Below are positions 27,279 to 35,429 of a stretch of 64,000 bases of DNA, piece after piece. Every line of letters begins with the position of its first letter. Positions within the stretch are counted from its first letter, which is position 1. Source of the DNA: Flaviramulus basaltis (GTDB lineage: Bacteria > Bacteroidota > Bacteroidia > Flavobacteriales > Flavobacteriaceae); assembly GCF_900114265.1 (NCBI RefSeq), contig NZ_FPKV01000002.1, forward strand, positions 1,178,001 to 1,242,000. The letters run 5' to 3'. A model generated the notes under the pieces. The model worked only from the letters and a program-made list of their open reading frames with translations. It was not told where the DNA came from and did no database searches. Both the position numbers and the translations under genes were made by a program.

Positions 27279-28103
27279 TTATGTAAAATTTATTTTGTAT
27301 CCAAAATTTTCAATAAATGGCTTCCAAAATTTAAGATCATATTTCCACCAGGCATGACACCCCATTGGCAATCTATTTTCATTCAGTTGATAAAGGTATT
27401 TCGGTTTAACCTCAAAACCAAATTGTATGGCTTCTCTTATTGGAGCTATTTTAAAATCTTTAATCCTTTTAGCTATTATTTGAGCAATAAACGCATCTTC
27501 GTTAGTATGAGCTGCTCTCTGTATCGTATCATTCTCGCCAAAATATATAAGCAAATAATTAAGTAGTGTAGATAATTTAAACGTAACCCTATTTCTTTTA
27601 CCAAAATAAAAATGAGCCGCTTCATTAATGTATACTTTCCGTATGGCTCGTTTCATTGCTCTTACATTTCTTAAAGAAAAGCCAGAATTCCCCACACCTA
27701 AAAACTCATTTGTGGGATTTTCATAACCTAAAAACCAAGGTGAACCAATATAATCATAACCTTTATTGCACCAATGCAAAAGTTCGTCTTTAAACACAAA
27801 TGCATCTAATTCATAGGTTAACAAATATTGATAATCATCAAAAAATTTATAAAAAAACTGACTCATTTTAAGCTTATTGTATTTTTCAATTGATGATTGC
27901 CATTTTGAATCAATATACACAACTTCAAAACTTGAAACAACCTCTTGGTATTTACCCATACTTAATCCATGCGGCGCAATTATTTTAATAGGATGTTTGT
28001 CTAATATTTTAAAACACTGCCGAAATGAAATCAACTCAAATTCAGAAGGGCAATCATTATATATTGGGATAACTATAACAACTTTTTTATTGTACTTACC
28101 CAT
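27279..28103 (-). CDS. DUF5672 family protein, putative glycosyltransferase
   Basis: A 274-residue protein. KVVIVIPIYNDCPSEFELIS opens the chain; YQYLLTYELDAFVFKDEL gives an acidic ELD that could act as a DxD site; then NKGYDYIGSPWFLG, GVGNSGFSLRNVRAMKRAI and HTNEDAFIA. The YDYIGSPW and GNSGFSLR elements are characteristic of DUF5672, which occurs in polysaccharide loci and is thought to be a GT-A-like transferase. No member's activity is known to me. It overlaps the GT8-like gene upstream by eight bases. Confidence 0.75.
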   Translation of the reverse strand: MGKYNKKVVIVIPIYNDCPSEFELISFRQCFKILDKHPIKIIAPHGLSMGKYQEVVSSFEVVYIDSKWQSSIEKYNKLKMSQFFYKFFDDYQYLLTYELDAFVFKDELLHWCNKGYDYIGSPWFLGYENPTNEFLGVGNSGFSLRNVRAMKRAIRKVYINEAAHFYFGKRNRVTFKLSTLLNYLLIYFGENDTIQRAAHTNEDAFIAQIIAKRIKDFKIAPIREAIQFGFEVKPKYLYQLNENRLPMGCHAWWKYDLKFWKPFIENFGYKINFT

Positions 28104-29091
28104 AAATAAGAATTTTAATTGCTCTTTTTGTTCTATTAAATATTTTGAACAAAATAGTTTTATTACTTCTCTTTTTTACTGGTTTGGCAGCTATTATTTT
28201 AGGATAATAAAAAATATTTAAGTTAGATATTGTTTCAACATTATTATCTAAAAGCCGTTTATTATAATCATTAAATAAAACTAATAAATCTGGCCTATTG
28301 TTAAAATCAAATCGCGTTAAATAGGAACATATTTGATTTGGTTTATTGAACTTGTAACTACTAAAATGAAAAAAACGAAGCGGATATATCTCATTAACAT
28401 AATATGTTTTGTTTTTAATAAAAAGGGATCTCTCATGTAAATTCCAATTTGCCATATTGTACCCTGGATGTTTTAAAATAAAATAATTATCATAAAACGC
28501 TGGAACGTAATTAATCCATATTTGATCATAAAACATACTTTTCGAAAAATCTGCAAATCCATATTTAACCAGTCTTGCCCCCCACCAATCTAAAAATTCT
28601 TGAACTTTACTATAGTGACTCAAAGCAATAAAACCTAAATTAAATACTCCACCTCTTAAAGTATGGTAATCCGTAGGTGTATATTCATCATCAATAGGTT
28701 TACATATATGAGGTGTAATCACAATATTCTTCTCATCTAATTCATTAAAAACTTCTTCAAAATTGCTTGTCACTAAAATATCTGGATCTATATACAACAG
28801 CTTCTCTGGCTTAAAAACAGTAAATAGATAATGAAAATAGAATGGCTTAACAGCTGTATTCAATTCTACAATATTGTATTTCTTATTTAATTCATTAAAA
28901 CATTTAATTTGCAATGTCTCAACAGGTATTATTGTAAAAGAAGAAAAAACTTCATAATTAAAAGATTCATCAAATTTATCTACTAAACCAATAAAGAATT
29001 TTGTATCAGGATGATGTTCTAAAAAAGAATCACCCAATGTTTTAGCATGAGCCAAATAATTATTGGAACAAATAGTAAATGCTATTTTCAT
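28096..29091 (-). CDS. GT8-like glycosyltransferase
   Basis: A 331-residue protein with MKIAFTICSNNYLAHAKTLG at the start, FKPEKLLYIDPDILVTSNF providing a DPD metal site (about 99-101), LRGGVFNLGFIALSHYSKVQ, and MFYDQIWINYVPAFYDNYF. This order (N-terminal A-x-xLG loop, YLDxD-like motif, FNxG, DQ) fits the GT8/glycogenin fold. Such enzymes add UDP-sugars with retention. A short basic C-terminus follows. It sits 44 bases after the sialyltransferase-like gene and overlaps the DUF5672 gene. Confidence 0.78.
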   Translation of the reverse strand: MKIAFTICSNNYLAHAKTLGDSFLEHHPDTKFFIGLVDKFDESFNYEVFSSFTIIPVETLQIKCFNELNKKYNIVELNTAVKPFYFHYLFTVFKPEKLLYIDPDILVTSNFEEVFNELDEKNIVITPHICKPIDDEYTPTDYHTLRGGVFNLGFIALSHYSKVQEFLDWWGARLVKYGFADFSKSMFYDQIWINYVPAFYDNYFILKHPGYNMANWNLHERSLFIKNKTYYVNEIYPLRFFHFSSYKFNKPNQICSYLTRFDFNNRPDLLVLFNDYNKRLLDNNVETISNLNIFYYPKIIAAKPVKKRSNKTILFKIFNRTKRAIKILIYG

Positions 29092-29135
29092 TTATTACTT
29101 CAATTTAAAAATTCGTTTCTATCCATATCTATAAT

Positions 29136-30182
29136 CTATAGCATATGGATATTGATTCTCTGAACGTTACTTTCGATTAAAGAAAATATCTTTAAAAAAT
29201 CATTATACCAAATACAATTTTTATTTAATTGATTCTTAACTAAGTACAAACATTGCTTTGTTTTATCATTAAATAAAAGCGCTTTGTATAGCAAGACTGA
29301 TGATGATAGACCACAAACTTCAATATCTGGGTTAGAAATTAAAAAAATCTCCAATGGAATAGAATTATTTTTTAATATTTTTACATTATCCCCAAAAGAT
29401 TCCTTTATTTTCTGATCAAACATTTTATTTCTAGGATGTCCTTTCCAATATACATCAAATCCTTTATCTATATAATAATTTAATATCCTAAAATACACAT
29501 TAAGTTCATATTCAAATGTCAGTAAATCTAAATTTGAAAAATACTGTCCTACAACCAAAACACAAGGTCTACCTGAACTTAAAATAGATTCTGGTTCTAA
29601 AACACGATTAGCTTGCTCAAGCACATTAAATACATATTGACTACTTATTTTATTCTTTGGGTTTCCACTTGCTAAAAGAGAGAATAAATAATAATTTCTT
29701 ATACATTTTTTTTGGTGGGTTGGTAATATTAATTCTGGAAAAAATCTTATAAGATCTTCCTTCTTAAAAAAATATTTAAGTGATACTTTTAGTTTTTTAT
29801 TAATAGTATCTGTACTTCTGATTACATTCATTAATGTAAAATATTGCTTATGTACGTAAGAGTGCATGCCTTCCTCGAATAAAATAATAGGTAATAAAGG
29901 GAAACTATCAACAAGTTTTTTGGATTCAAAAGAAAACAATTTACAAATCCAAATATTATTAAAAGATCTTTCTATTATATTATTAAGATCTTTTGCGTCG
30001 TATATTTGATCAACATAGTCATAACTAGATAATATTAATTGACATACACGTTTTAATTCGTCATTTATTTCATAAAAAATAACGGTACAAGGAGGTGGTG
30101 ATTTTTCACCATACTCCGTCATATAAAAATTTAAAAAAGTAACAACTTGCCAAGGTCCGTTTATAGCTACTAAATCCCGCAT
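29136..30182 (-). CDS. Sialyltransferase-like protein (polysialyltransferase/GT52-type motifs)
   Basis: A 348-residue protein with no GT2 or GT4 pattern. It contains the three short motifs that define several bacterial sialyltransferase families: an acidic-acidic-Gly motif (LFEEG, E103-G105), an HP motif (WKGHPRN, H249-P250) and a Ser motif (GLSSSVLL, S293-S295). The N-terminus LVAINGPWQVVTFLNF resembles that of the polysialyltransferase/GT52 groups. In these families the HP and SS residues hold CMP-sialic acid. The same operon supplies NeuB and NeuA, which supports the call. Linkage and chain length are unknown, and other nucleotide-sugar use is possible. Confidence 0.68.
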   Translation of the reverse strand: MRDLVAINGPWQVVTFLNFYMTEYGEKSPPPCTVIFYEINDELKRVCQLILSSYDYVDQIYDAKDLNNIIERSFNNIWICKLFSFESKKLVDSFPLLPIILFEEGMHSYVHKQYFTLMNVIRSTDTINKKLKVSLKYFFKKEDLIRFFPELILPTHQKKCIRNYYLFSLLASGNPKNKISSQYVFNVLEQANRVLEPESILSSGRPCVLVVGQYFSNLDLLTFEYELNVYFRILNYYIDKGFDVYWKGHPRNKMFDQKIKESFGDNVKILKNNSIPLEIFLISNPDIEVCGLSSSVLLYKALLFNDKTKQCLYLVKNQLNKNCIWYNDFLKIFSLIESNVQRINIHML

Positions 30183-30296
30183 TTCATCTTAATCTCTAAT
30201 ATTTTTAAATAGCTGTGAGAACTATTTTTATTTAATTTCGTTATTCACAAATACAACATGTATTTTTCCACTTAATTAACTCTAATTTACACACAT

Positions 30297-31484
30297 TTAT
30301 TTTGTATTCAAGGCAGAAAATCCTTCTCTTACGTTTTTCATAGAAATTTCAAAAAGTTCTTTTTGTTTCTTTTCTATATATTTAATATTATTTTCAGTAT
30401 TTTCTAAAGCTTTTAATACTTTTAATTTTAAATCTTCCTTAAAATTAGAACTTTTCACATCTACTCCCCATTCAGGCATACCTATATCATCTAAAAACCA
30501 TTGTAATTTATTATGGGATACTATAGATATAATTGGTGTTTTACAACCAAAAGGTATCATTTGCGCATGCCCCCTCATTCCTATAACTAATTTTGGCTTG
30601 GTGTAAGCTTCTAAAATATGCTTTGGATGTGTATTATTTAACCTAACCAATTCATATTTTACACCATGACTTTGTAAAAATGGAATTATAGTTTCATCTG
30701 AATTCATGTGACTATAAAACTTTAAAGGAATTATTTCTGATAGTTCCCTTAAGACTATAGATATATCTGTCAAAATTTCCCCAATGTTTATACCAAATCT
30801 TAAATGTGAGCGATCAAACGCAGCATTAAAAGCTATGAAATTTTGTTTGTCACAATTAAAGTCAATTTCATTTGAATAAAGCTCTGACAAAAAAGTAGTC
30901 ATACAAGGTTGAAATTTTAGCTTTTTATGTAAATAATTTGGTAAATAGTTTTTTAAAGCATCTATACTACCATTATTTCTTAAACCAATATATACAGCCT
31001 TTTCTGCAAAAGCTTTTATATTTTCTTTAAAAATTGGTTCAAATTCTTCTTGTCCCCTAAATCTATTGTATCCTACTGCATAGAAAAATATTGGAACTTT
31101 TATTTTAGACAACATTTCTACTGAACATGGCCATTGCCAACCACTCATATTATTAGCATTGGTGTCTTTTAAAAACAAACCTCCTCCTCCGATAATAAGA
31201 CCTTTTGATTTATTTATTTTTTTTACCAATTTTGAATCGACAGTTGGGTAAATTAATTGATTTTCCCAACCAAAAAATTTATTTTCCATATTCCAAGTAT
31301 CCTGTAAAGCCAATGGCAGCAATATATCTCCTGCATTTCCATAATTAAAGGCTGAGATATGAAATAATTTTTTTTTTGATTTATTTAGATTTTCACCTTT
31401 AATTTGTGGTAAAATATTTTTGACCCTATTAAATCCAATTAATGACTTAACAACATTTTTGGCTTTCTTTATTAGCTTAGTCAT
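30297..31484 (-). CDS. Polysaccharide pyruvyltransferase family protein
   Basis: A 395-residue protein with HISAFNYGNAGDILLPLALQ (the family's N-x-GD start), LIIGGGGLFLKDTNANNMSG, VPIFFYAVGYNRFRGQE, IGLRNNGSIDALK, and KPKLVIGMRGHAQMIPFGCK, where GMRGH corresponds to the SLRxH/MRLH signature of pyruvyltransferases (CsaB/WcaK family). Predicted to add a pyruvate ketal to a sugar from phosphoenolpyruvate. It is longer than the second copy at 13796-14617. The gap to the sialyltransferase-like gene is 114 bases and holds no gene. Confidence 0.82.
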   Translation of the reverse strand: MTKLIKKAKNVVKSLIGFNRVKNILPQIKGENLNKSKKKLFHISAFNYGNAGDILLPLALQDTWNMENKFFGWENQLIYPTVDSKLVKKINKSKGLIIGGGGLFLKDTNANNMSGWQWPCSVEMLSKIKVPIFFYAVGYNRFRGQEEFEPIFKENIKAFAEKAVYIGLRNNGSIDALKNYLPNYLHKKLKFQPCMTTFLSELYSNEIDFNCDKQNFIAFNAAFDRSHLRFGINIGEILTDISIVLRELSEIIPLKFYSHMNSDETIIPFLQSHGVKYELVRLNNTHPKHILEAYTKPKLVIGMRGHAQMIPFGCKTPIISIVSHNKLQWFLDDIGMPEWGVDVKSSNFKEDLKLKVLKALENTENNIKYIEKKQKELFEISMKNVREGFSALNTK

Positions 31485-31503
31485 TTTAAATTACGTTCTA
31501 ACC

Positions 31504-32226
31504 TTATTTTATTGCTTCAATATATAGTGACCTATAATCTTCATTTGCTTCAGATTCATAGGCTCCTTCAAATGAAAAATGATTTGTTTGAGTAGCTTTA
31601 AAACCCATTCTTTTTATTTTATCAATGTCAAATCCTGCTCTTACTAAATCTAACTTTATTGATTGAAAATCCCAAGCATTTTGATGAGCTAGAGAGTCTT
31701 TACCTAAAAGATCTATTTGTCCGTTTGGTGACAAAAAATCTTCTTTTAAACATTCAAATAAAGTGTATTTTTTTTTATAATTTAATAGTGCTCTATCTTT
31801 CCTTCTTTTGAAAAGCAAAAAATCCTCATTGCTATTAATATATTCGTTAATACTTTTCTCAACATCAGGAAGAACCAACCTAAAAACTCCATTTTTTTTT
31901 AAAACTCTAAACACTTCTTTAAAAACTATTGGAGTTTTAAAAATACTTATATGCTCAAATACATGTGAACCATAAACACATTCAATAGAATCATCTCTTA
32001 AAGGAAGGTGTTTAAAATCCCTGAAGTTAATAACAATATCAGCTCTATCAGGATCTACATCTATATTAATCCATTCAGAACTTGGTTTTATCCAATTTGG
32101 TCCTGGCCCAAAATTTAATTTAGCATTTTCTACAACATTTAATAATTTATTAATGCTTAAATTCTTTTTTTTTCTTTTTATACTTATTTGTAATTCAATA
32201 CCCAAAAAACATATTTTTTTTTTCAT
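31504..32226 (-). CDS. SAM-dependent methyltransferase
   Basis: A 240-residue class I methyltransferase. LNFGPGPNWIKPSSEWINID is the motif I region (G-x-G), DRADIVINFRDFKHLPLRDD follows, then CVYGSHVFEHISIF and EVFRVLKKNGVFRLVLPDVE, the standard methyltransferase_11 succession often seen in capsule loci. The substrate is unknown. With the methyltransferase upstream and the Wzt ATPase before that, it may cap or decorate the polysaccharide. Gaps of 19 and 29 bases to neighbours. Confidence 0.82.
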   Translation of the reverse strand: MKKKICFLGIELQISIKRKKKNLSINKLLNVVENAKLNFGPGPNWIKPSSEWINIDVDPDRADIVINFRDFKHLPLRDDSIECVYGSHVFEHISIFKTPIVFKEVFRVLKKNGVFRLVLPDVEKSINEYINSNEDFLLFKRRKDRALLNYKKKYTLFECLKEDFLSPNGQIDLLGKDSLAHQNAWDFQSIKLDLVRAGFDIDKIKRMGFKATQTNHFSFEGAYESEANEDYRSLYIEAIK

Positions 32227-32255
32227 ACCTTAATTTCTTGATGATTTTTTTTAAG

Positions 32256-33143
32256 TTAACGGAATATACTATTAAAGGTGTTTTTAAATACTGTAAAATA
32301 ACTTTTAATTTTTAATGCACTTTTGAAAGCTTTTTCCTGAGATTTTATAACTTTTTTGTTAACTTGGATATCCAAGTTAACTAAACCTTTTTTTGCAAAA
32401 GCAAAAATCTCAAATCTATTATACTTGTCCTCTAAATAAAGTGCCTGAATACTTAATGATGATTTGTTTAGAATTTTAGACAGTGTGTATTTGTTAAAAT
32501 AGTAAGTATGTGCTATTCTTAGCCAACCTGCACTTCTCTTTTCTAATAGATTGTTTGGAACTGCTATATATAAAATTCCATTTTCACTCAATACTTGCTG
32601 CACTTTTTTTAAAACTTCGAGTGGTCTTAAAAAATGTTCTAAAACATGCCTCATTATTACAACATCAAATTTTTCAGCGAAATTAGCTTCCCAATGAGTA
32701 TCAACATCATCAGAAATAATTTGAACCCCTTTTTGCGTCAAGTTTTTTTGCGCCTTGATAGAAGGCTCTATGGCAAAACATTTAATTTCAGAATTATTAC
32801 GTTTAAAAGCCATTAAATTATCCCCCGAACCACCACCAATATCCAAAATATTTTTAAACCTAAGTATATCTATATTGTTATTTTTAAACCTTTCTAAGAT
32901 TGGGTTTGGACATATGTCCTTTTCTTTTTCACTTTGGATATTTGGTCTATATTGTTTATCGTATTCTTCTTTATAATAATTTGCATACTTTTCTTTCGTC
33001 CATCTTGGATTTAAAAGTCCCAAACTGCAATTCTTACATATAACTAAGTTTAAATTATAACCAATGTTCTTTTGTTTAATAATAAGTTTGAAGTTTTTAC
33101 TTCCACAAACTGAACATTCTACATAATCTAAATCACTTTTCAT
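32256..33143 (-). CDS. SAM-dependent methyltransferase with N-terminal zinc-ribbon-like motif
   Basis: About 295 residues from the ATG at 33143 (a second ATG lies three codons earlier at 33152). The N-terminus holds CSVCGS and, about 25 residues later, CKNCSLGLLNPRW, a four-cysteine zinc-ribbon pattern common in sugar methyltransferases. The core has ILDIGGGSGDNLMAFKR (motif I), FAIEPS, FDVVIMRHVLEHFLRPLEVL and LSENGILYIAVPN. It overlaps the Wzt ATPase gene by about ten bases, so the two are translationally linked. A role in methylating the polysaccharide, perhaps its terminus, is an inference. Confidence 0.84.
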   Translation of the reverse strand: MKSDLDYVECSVCGSKNFKLIIKQKNIGYNLNLVICKNCSLGLLNPRWTKEKYANYYKEEYDKQYRPNIQSEKEKDICPNPILERFKNNNIDILRFKNILDIGGGSGDNLMAFKRNNSEIKCFAIEPSIKAQKNLTQKGVQIISDDVDTHWEANFAEKFDVVIMRHVLEHFLRPLEVLKKVQQVLSENGILYIAVPNNLLEKRSAGWLRIAHTYYFNKYTLSKILNKSSLSIQALYLEDKYNRFEIFAFAKKGLVNLDIQVNKKVIKSQEKAFKSALKIKSYFTVFKNTFNSIFR

Positions 33144-34326
33144 AAAGTACATCTAATAAGGTTGTATCTAATAAAAATGGAGGAAAGGATTCTGTATCAC
33201 ATTCTACAAATAGTTGCTGTATATTGTTTACTCTAAAAACGGCATTTCTGTTAAACTTCTCATTAACTATCACATTGAATGTATAAACTCCTCTAGAGAG
33301 TTGTATTTTTTTATGTATAAAATTCAACCTAATTTTCCCTTTAGAAATAGATACTTTTTTTTCATCATATCTCATTAGAACAACAGGTCTATTCTCTTTA
33401 TCATATATTCCAATTGAAATATAAGGGATTTGTTTTAATTTATTATTCTTAAAAGAAGCAGTAAAATTTAAATCCTCCCCCCAATTAACAATATTATTAT
33501 CTGTTAGAATTTCAAAAGCAAAATCTTCAATTGAACCATCATCAAGTAAAACACTTGTTGTATTATTAGTAAATTTTTTATAATAGGAATTAATCCCAAC
33601 TGCAACATCTTTTCCGTAATATTCCATCCTTCCTTTTTCCATTAATAAAATTTGAGTTGAAATTCTAGAAACCATTGGCATACTATGAGATACAAAAACA
33701 ACTGCGGTTTTGGGCAATAAACTATCTATTTTTTTAAAGCATTTAGTAACAAACCCTAAGTCACCAACTGCAAGCACCTCATCAATAATTAGCACATCAG
33801 GCTCCATTTGAGCAGCCACAGCAAAACCTAACCTTACCTTCATGCCTGAACTATAGTTTTGAACGGGCATATCTATAAATTCACGTATTTCAGAAAAATC
33901 TATAATATTCTCAATTTTACTATCAATCTCTTCTTTATTAAAACCCAACACAGCTCCGTTGTTGTATATGTTTTCTCTACCGCTTAGTATTGGGTTAAAC
34001 CCTGCACCAAGCTCAATAAGAGCACCAACATTTCCTTTAATAGTGATTTTTCCAGAATCTGGATTAATTAACCCATTTAGTATTTTAAGCAAGGTAGATT
34101 TCCCTGCCCCATTATGTCCTATTAAACCTAAACATTCGCCTCGTCTCAACTCAAAATTAATATTTTTAACCGCCCAAAATTCTTTATCACGCAACTGCCT
34201 TTCATTTTTATTTCCACGAATATTGGAAACCAAATCTTGTACCCCATACCATAAGCTTGTTTTTAAATCTTTACAGAATTTTTTACTTAAACCTTCCACC
34301 TTTACAAGGACTTCACTTTCATTCAT
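33133..34326 (-). CDS. wzt: Polysaccharide ABC exporter ATPase with C-terminal substrate domain (Wzt-like)
   Basis: About 397 residues from the ATG at 34326, one base after the permease stop; a GTG form nine bases longer is less likely. Residues 1-240 are an ABC ATPase of the TagH/Wzt group: LIGHNGAGKSTLLKILNG (Walker A), NYSSGMKVRLGFAVA (signature), VLIIDEVLAVGD (Walker B) and VSHSM. The last 150 residues form a beta-rich domain like the carbohydrate-binding domain of Wzt, which in studied systems recognises the modified end of the finished chain. It pairs with the adjacent permease to move lipid-linked polysaccharide across the inner membrane. Confidence 0.92.
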   Translation of the reverse strand: MNESEVLVKVEGLSKKFCKDLKTSLWYGVQDLVSNIRGNKNERQLRDKEFWAVKNINFELRRGECLGLIGHNGAGKSTLLKILNGLINPDSGKITIKGNVGALIELGAGFNPILSGRENIYNNGAVLGFNKEEIDSKIENIIDFSEIREFIDMPVQNYSSGMKVRLGFAVAAQMEPDVLIIDEVLAVGDLGFVTKCFKKIDSLLPKTAVVFVSHSMPMVSRISTQILLMEKGRMEYYGKDVAVGINSYYKKFTNNTTSVLLDDGSIEDFAFEILTDNNIVNWGEDLNFTASFKNNKLKQIPYISIGIYDKENRPVVLMRYDEKKVSISKGKIRLNFIHKKIQLSRGVYTFNVIVNEKFNRNAVFRVNNIQQLFVECDTESFPPFLLDTTLLDVLYEK

Positions 34327-34327
34327 A

Positions 34328-35173
34328 TTAAGCACTTAAACGTTCAACAATGATAGGAATTGATATTCTATAAAACATCAAGGCTATAAAAAACAAAGCA
34401 ACACTAATTAAAAAAATCCAAAAAAAATAGCCCAAATATTCAGTTGCAGTTCCAAAAGCAAGATCTCTACAAGTAAGAATTAATGCAGTAAAAGGATTTA
34501 TTTCCATAATGGCTTTCATAATTCCTTCTTTAGGTATAATATATACTACTGGTGTTACATACATTAAAAAACTTAAACCCATTCTTATTATTTTAGCAAT
34601 ATCATTATAAATCAACCCTATTGGAGTCATGAATAGCCCTATTGTTGTACCAAACAAAACACAAATGGCTATTGCTAGAGGAAACAATAACAACGACCAA
34701 TGAAACCCAATACCAAAAATAAAAATGAAGATTACTAATAGTACTATTTTTATAGTACTGTTAAAAAATAGTTTATAAATACCAGATAAAACTAAGGCTT
34801 CTTTCGGAAAATTTATTTTTGTTATAATACCTCTTGCTGCGTTAGTGCTACTAGAAGGGGAATTGATTGATTCTGTTATTATAGACCAAATTAAAGTTCC
34901 TGAAAAGGCATAAATAGGATAAGGTACACCTGTATCTGAAATCCTTATGGTTCCTGTTAAATTTAAAATAATCCAAACTAGAGCCGAAGTAACTGGCGTA
35001 ATAAATGCCCAAATAATACCCAAATATGATTGCCTGTATTGTGACCTAACATCCCTAATAGCCAATTGTTTAGCTAAAAAATGAGAGCCAAACAAATCTT
35101 TTATGCTTTCTTTTAATTGCTTAGTTAGTTTTAGACTATTTTCCTTTTGGTATATTTTGGTTTCAAGTTGCAT
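34328..35173 (-). CDS. wzm: Polysaccharide ABC exporter permease (Wzm-like, ABC-2 type)
   Basis: A 281-residue membrane protein with six predicted transmembrane segments. AIRDVRSQYRQSYLGIIWAF (about 39-58) is the cytoplasmic-gate segment typical of KpsM/Wzm/TagG permeases, followed by the GTLIWSIITESINS region. The C-terminal segments include YVTPVVYIIP and NPFTALILTCRDLAFG, also diagnostic. It forms the channel for the adjacent Wzt-like ATPase. The 256 bases upstream, before the Wzc gene, are the longest gap in the locus. Confidence 0.92.
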   Translation of the reverse strand: MQLETKIYQKENSLKLTKQLKESIKDLFGSHFLAKQLAIRDVRSQYRQSYLGIIWAFITPVTSALVWIILNLTGTIRISDTGVPYPIYAFSGTLIWSIITESINSPSSSTNAARGIITKINFPKEALVLSGIYKLFFNSTIKIVLLVIFIFIFGIGFHWSLLLFPLAIAICVLFGTTIGLFMTPIGLIYNDIAKIIRMGLSFLMYVTPVVYIIPKEGIMKAIMEINPFTALILTCRDLAFGTATEYLGYFFWIFLISVALFFIALMFYRISIPIIVERLSA

Positions 35174-35429
35174 TCTTTATATCTAAACTACTTTTATTTA
35201 TATTTTAAAATTTTAATTGATGAAACTCTTTATTTCAAGATAACGGCAAAACTTTCAGAGTGAATTTTTATTACTTCTGCTCCATATTAATTACCTTCTT
35301 ATAGTATAAAATAAACTACTCATCTTTTTTTTACGATAAAAAGTTAATCCCAAAATTGCTATTTAGAGACTAATTCTGATTGTTAATTAACAATATTTAT
35401 CTTGATAAAAGCCTTTCCTGTATTTTTTG
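35174..35429 (-). other. Longest intergenic gap of the polysaccharide operon
   Basis: This 256-base AT-rich stretch lies between the Wzc gene and the ABC permease gene. I found no open frame of useful length, no exact TAnnTTTG box on the minus strand and no convincing hairpin followed by T residues. It could carry a secondary promoter or a leader that I cannot recognise. It is the natural place to look for a transcript boundary. Confidence 0.4.

Noticed and set aside
33959-34339. A 126-codon plus-strand open frame inside the wzt gene
   Set aside because: It lies opposite the strongly conserved Walker A region of the ABC ATPase and its translation shows no domain; it is a shadow of the real gene.
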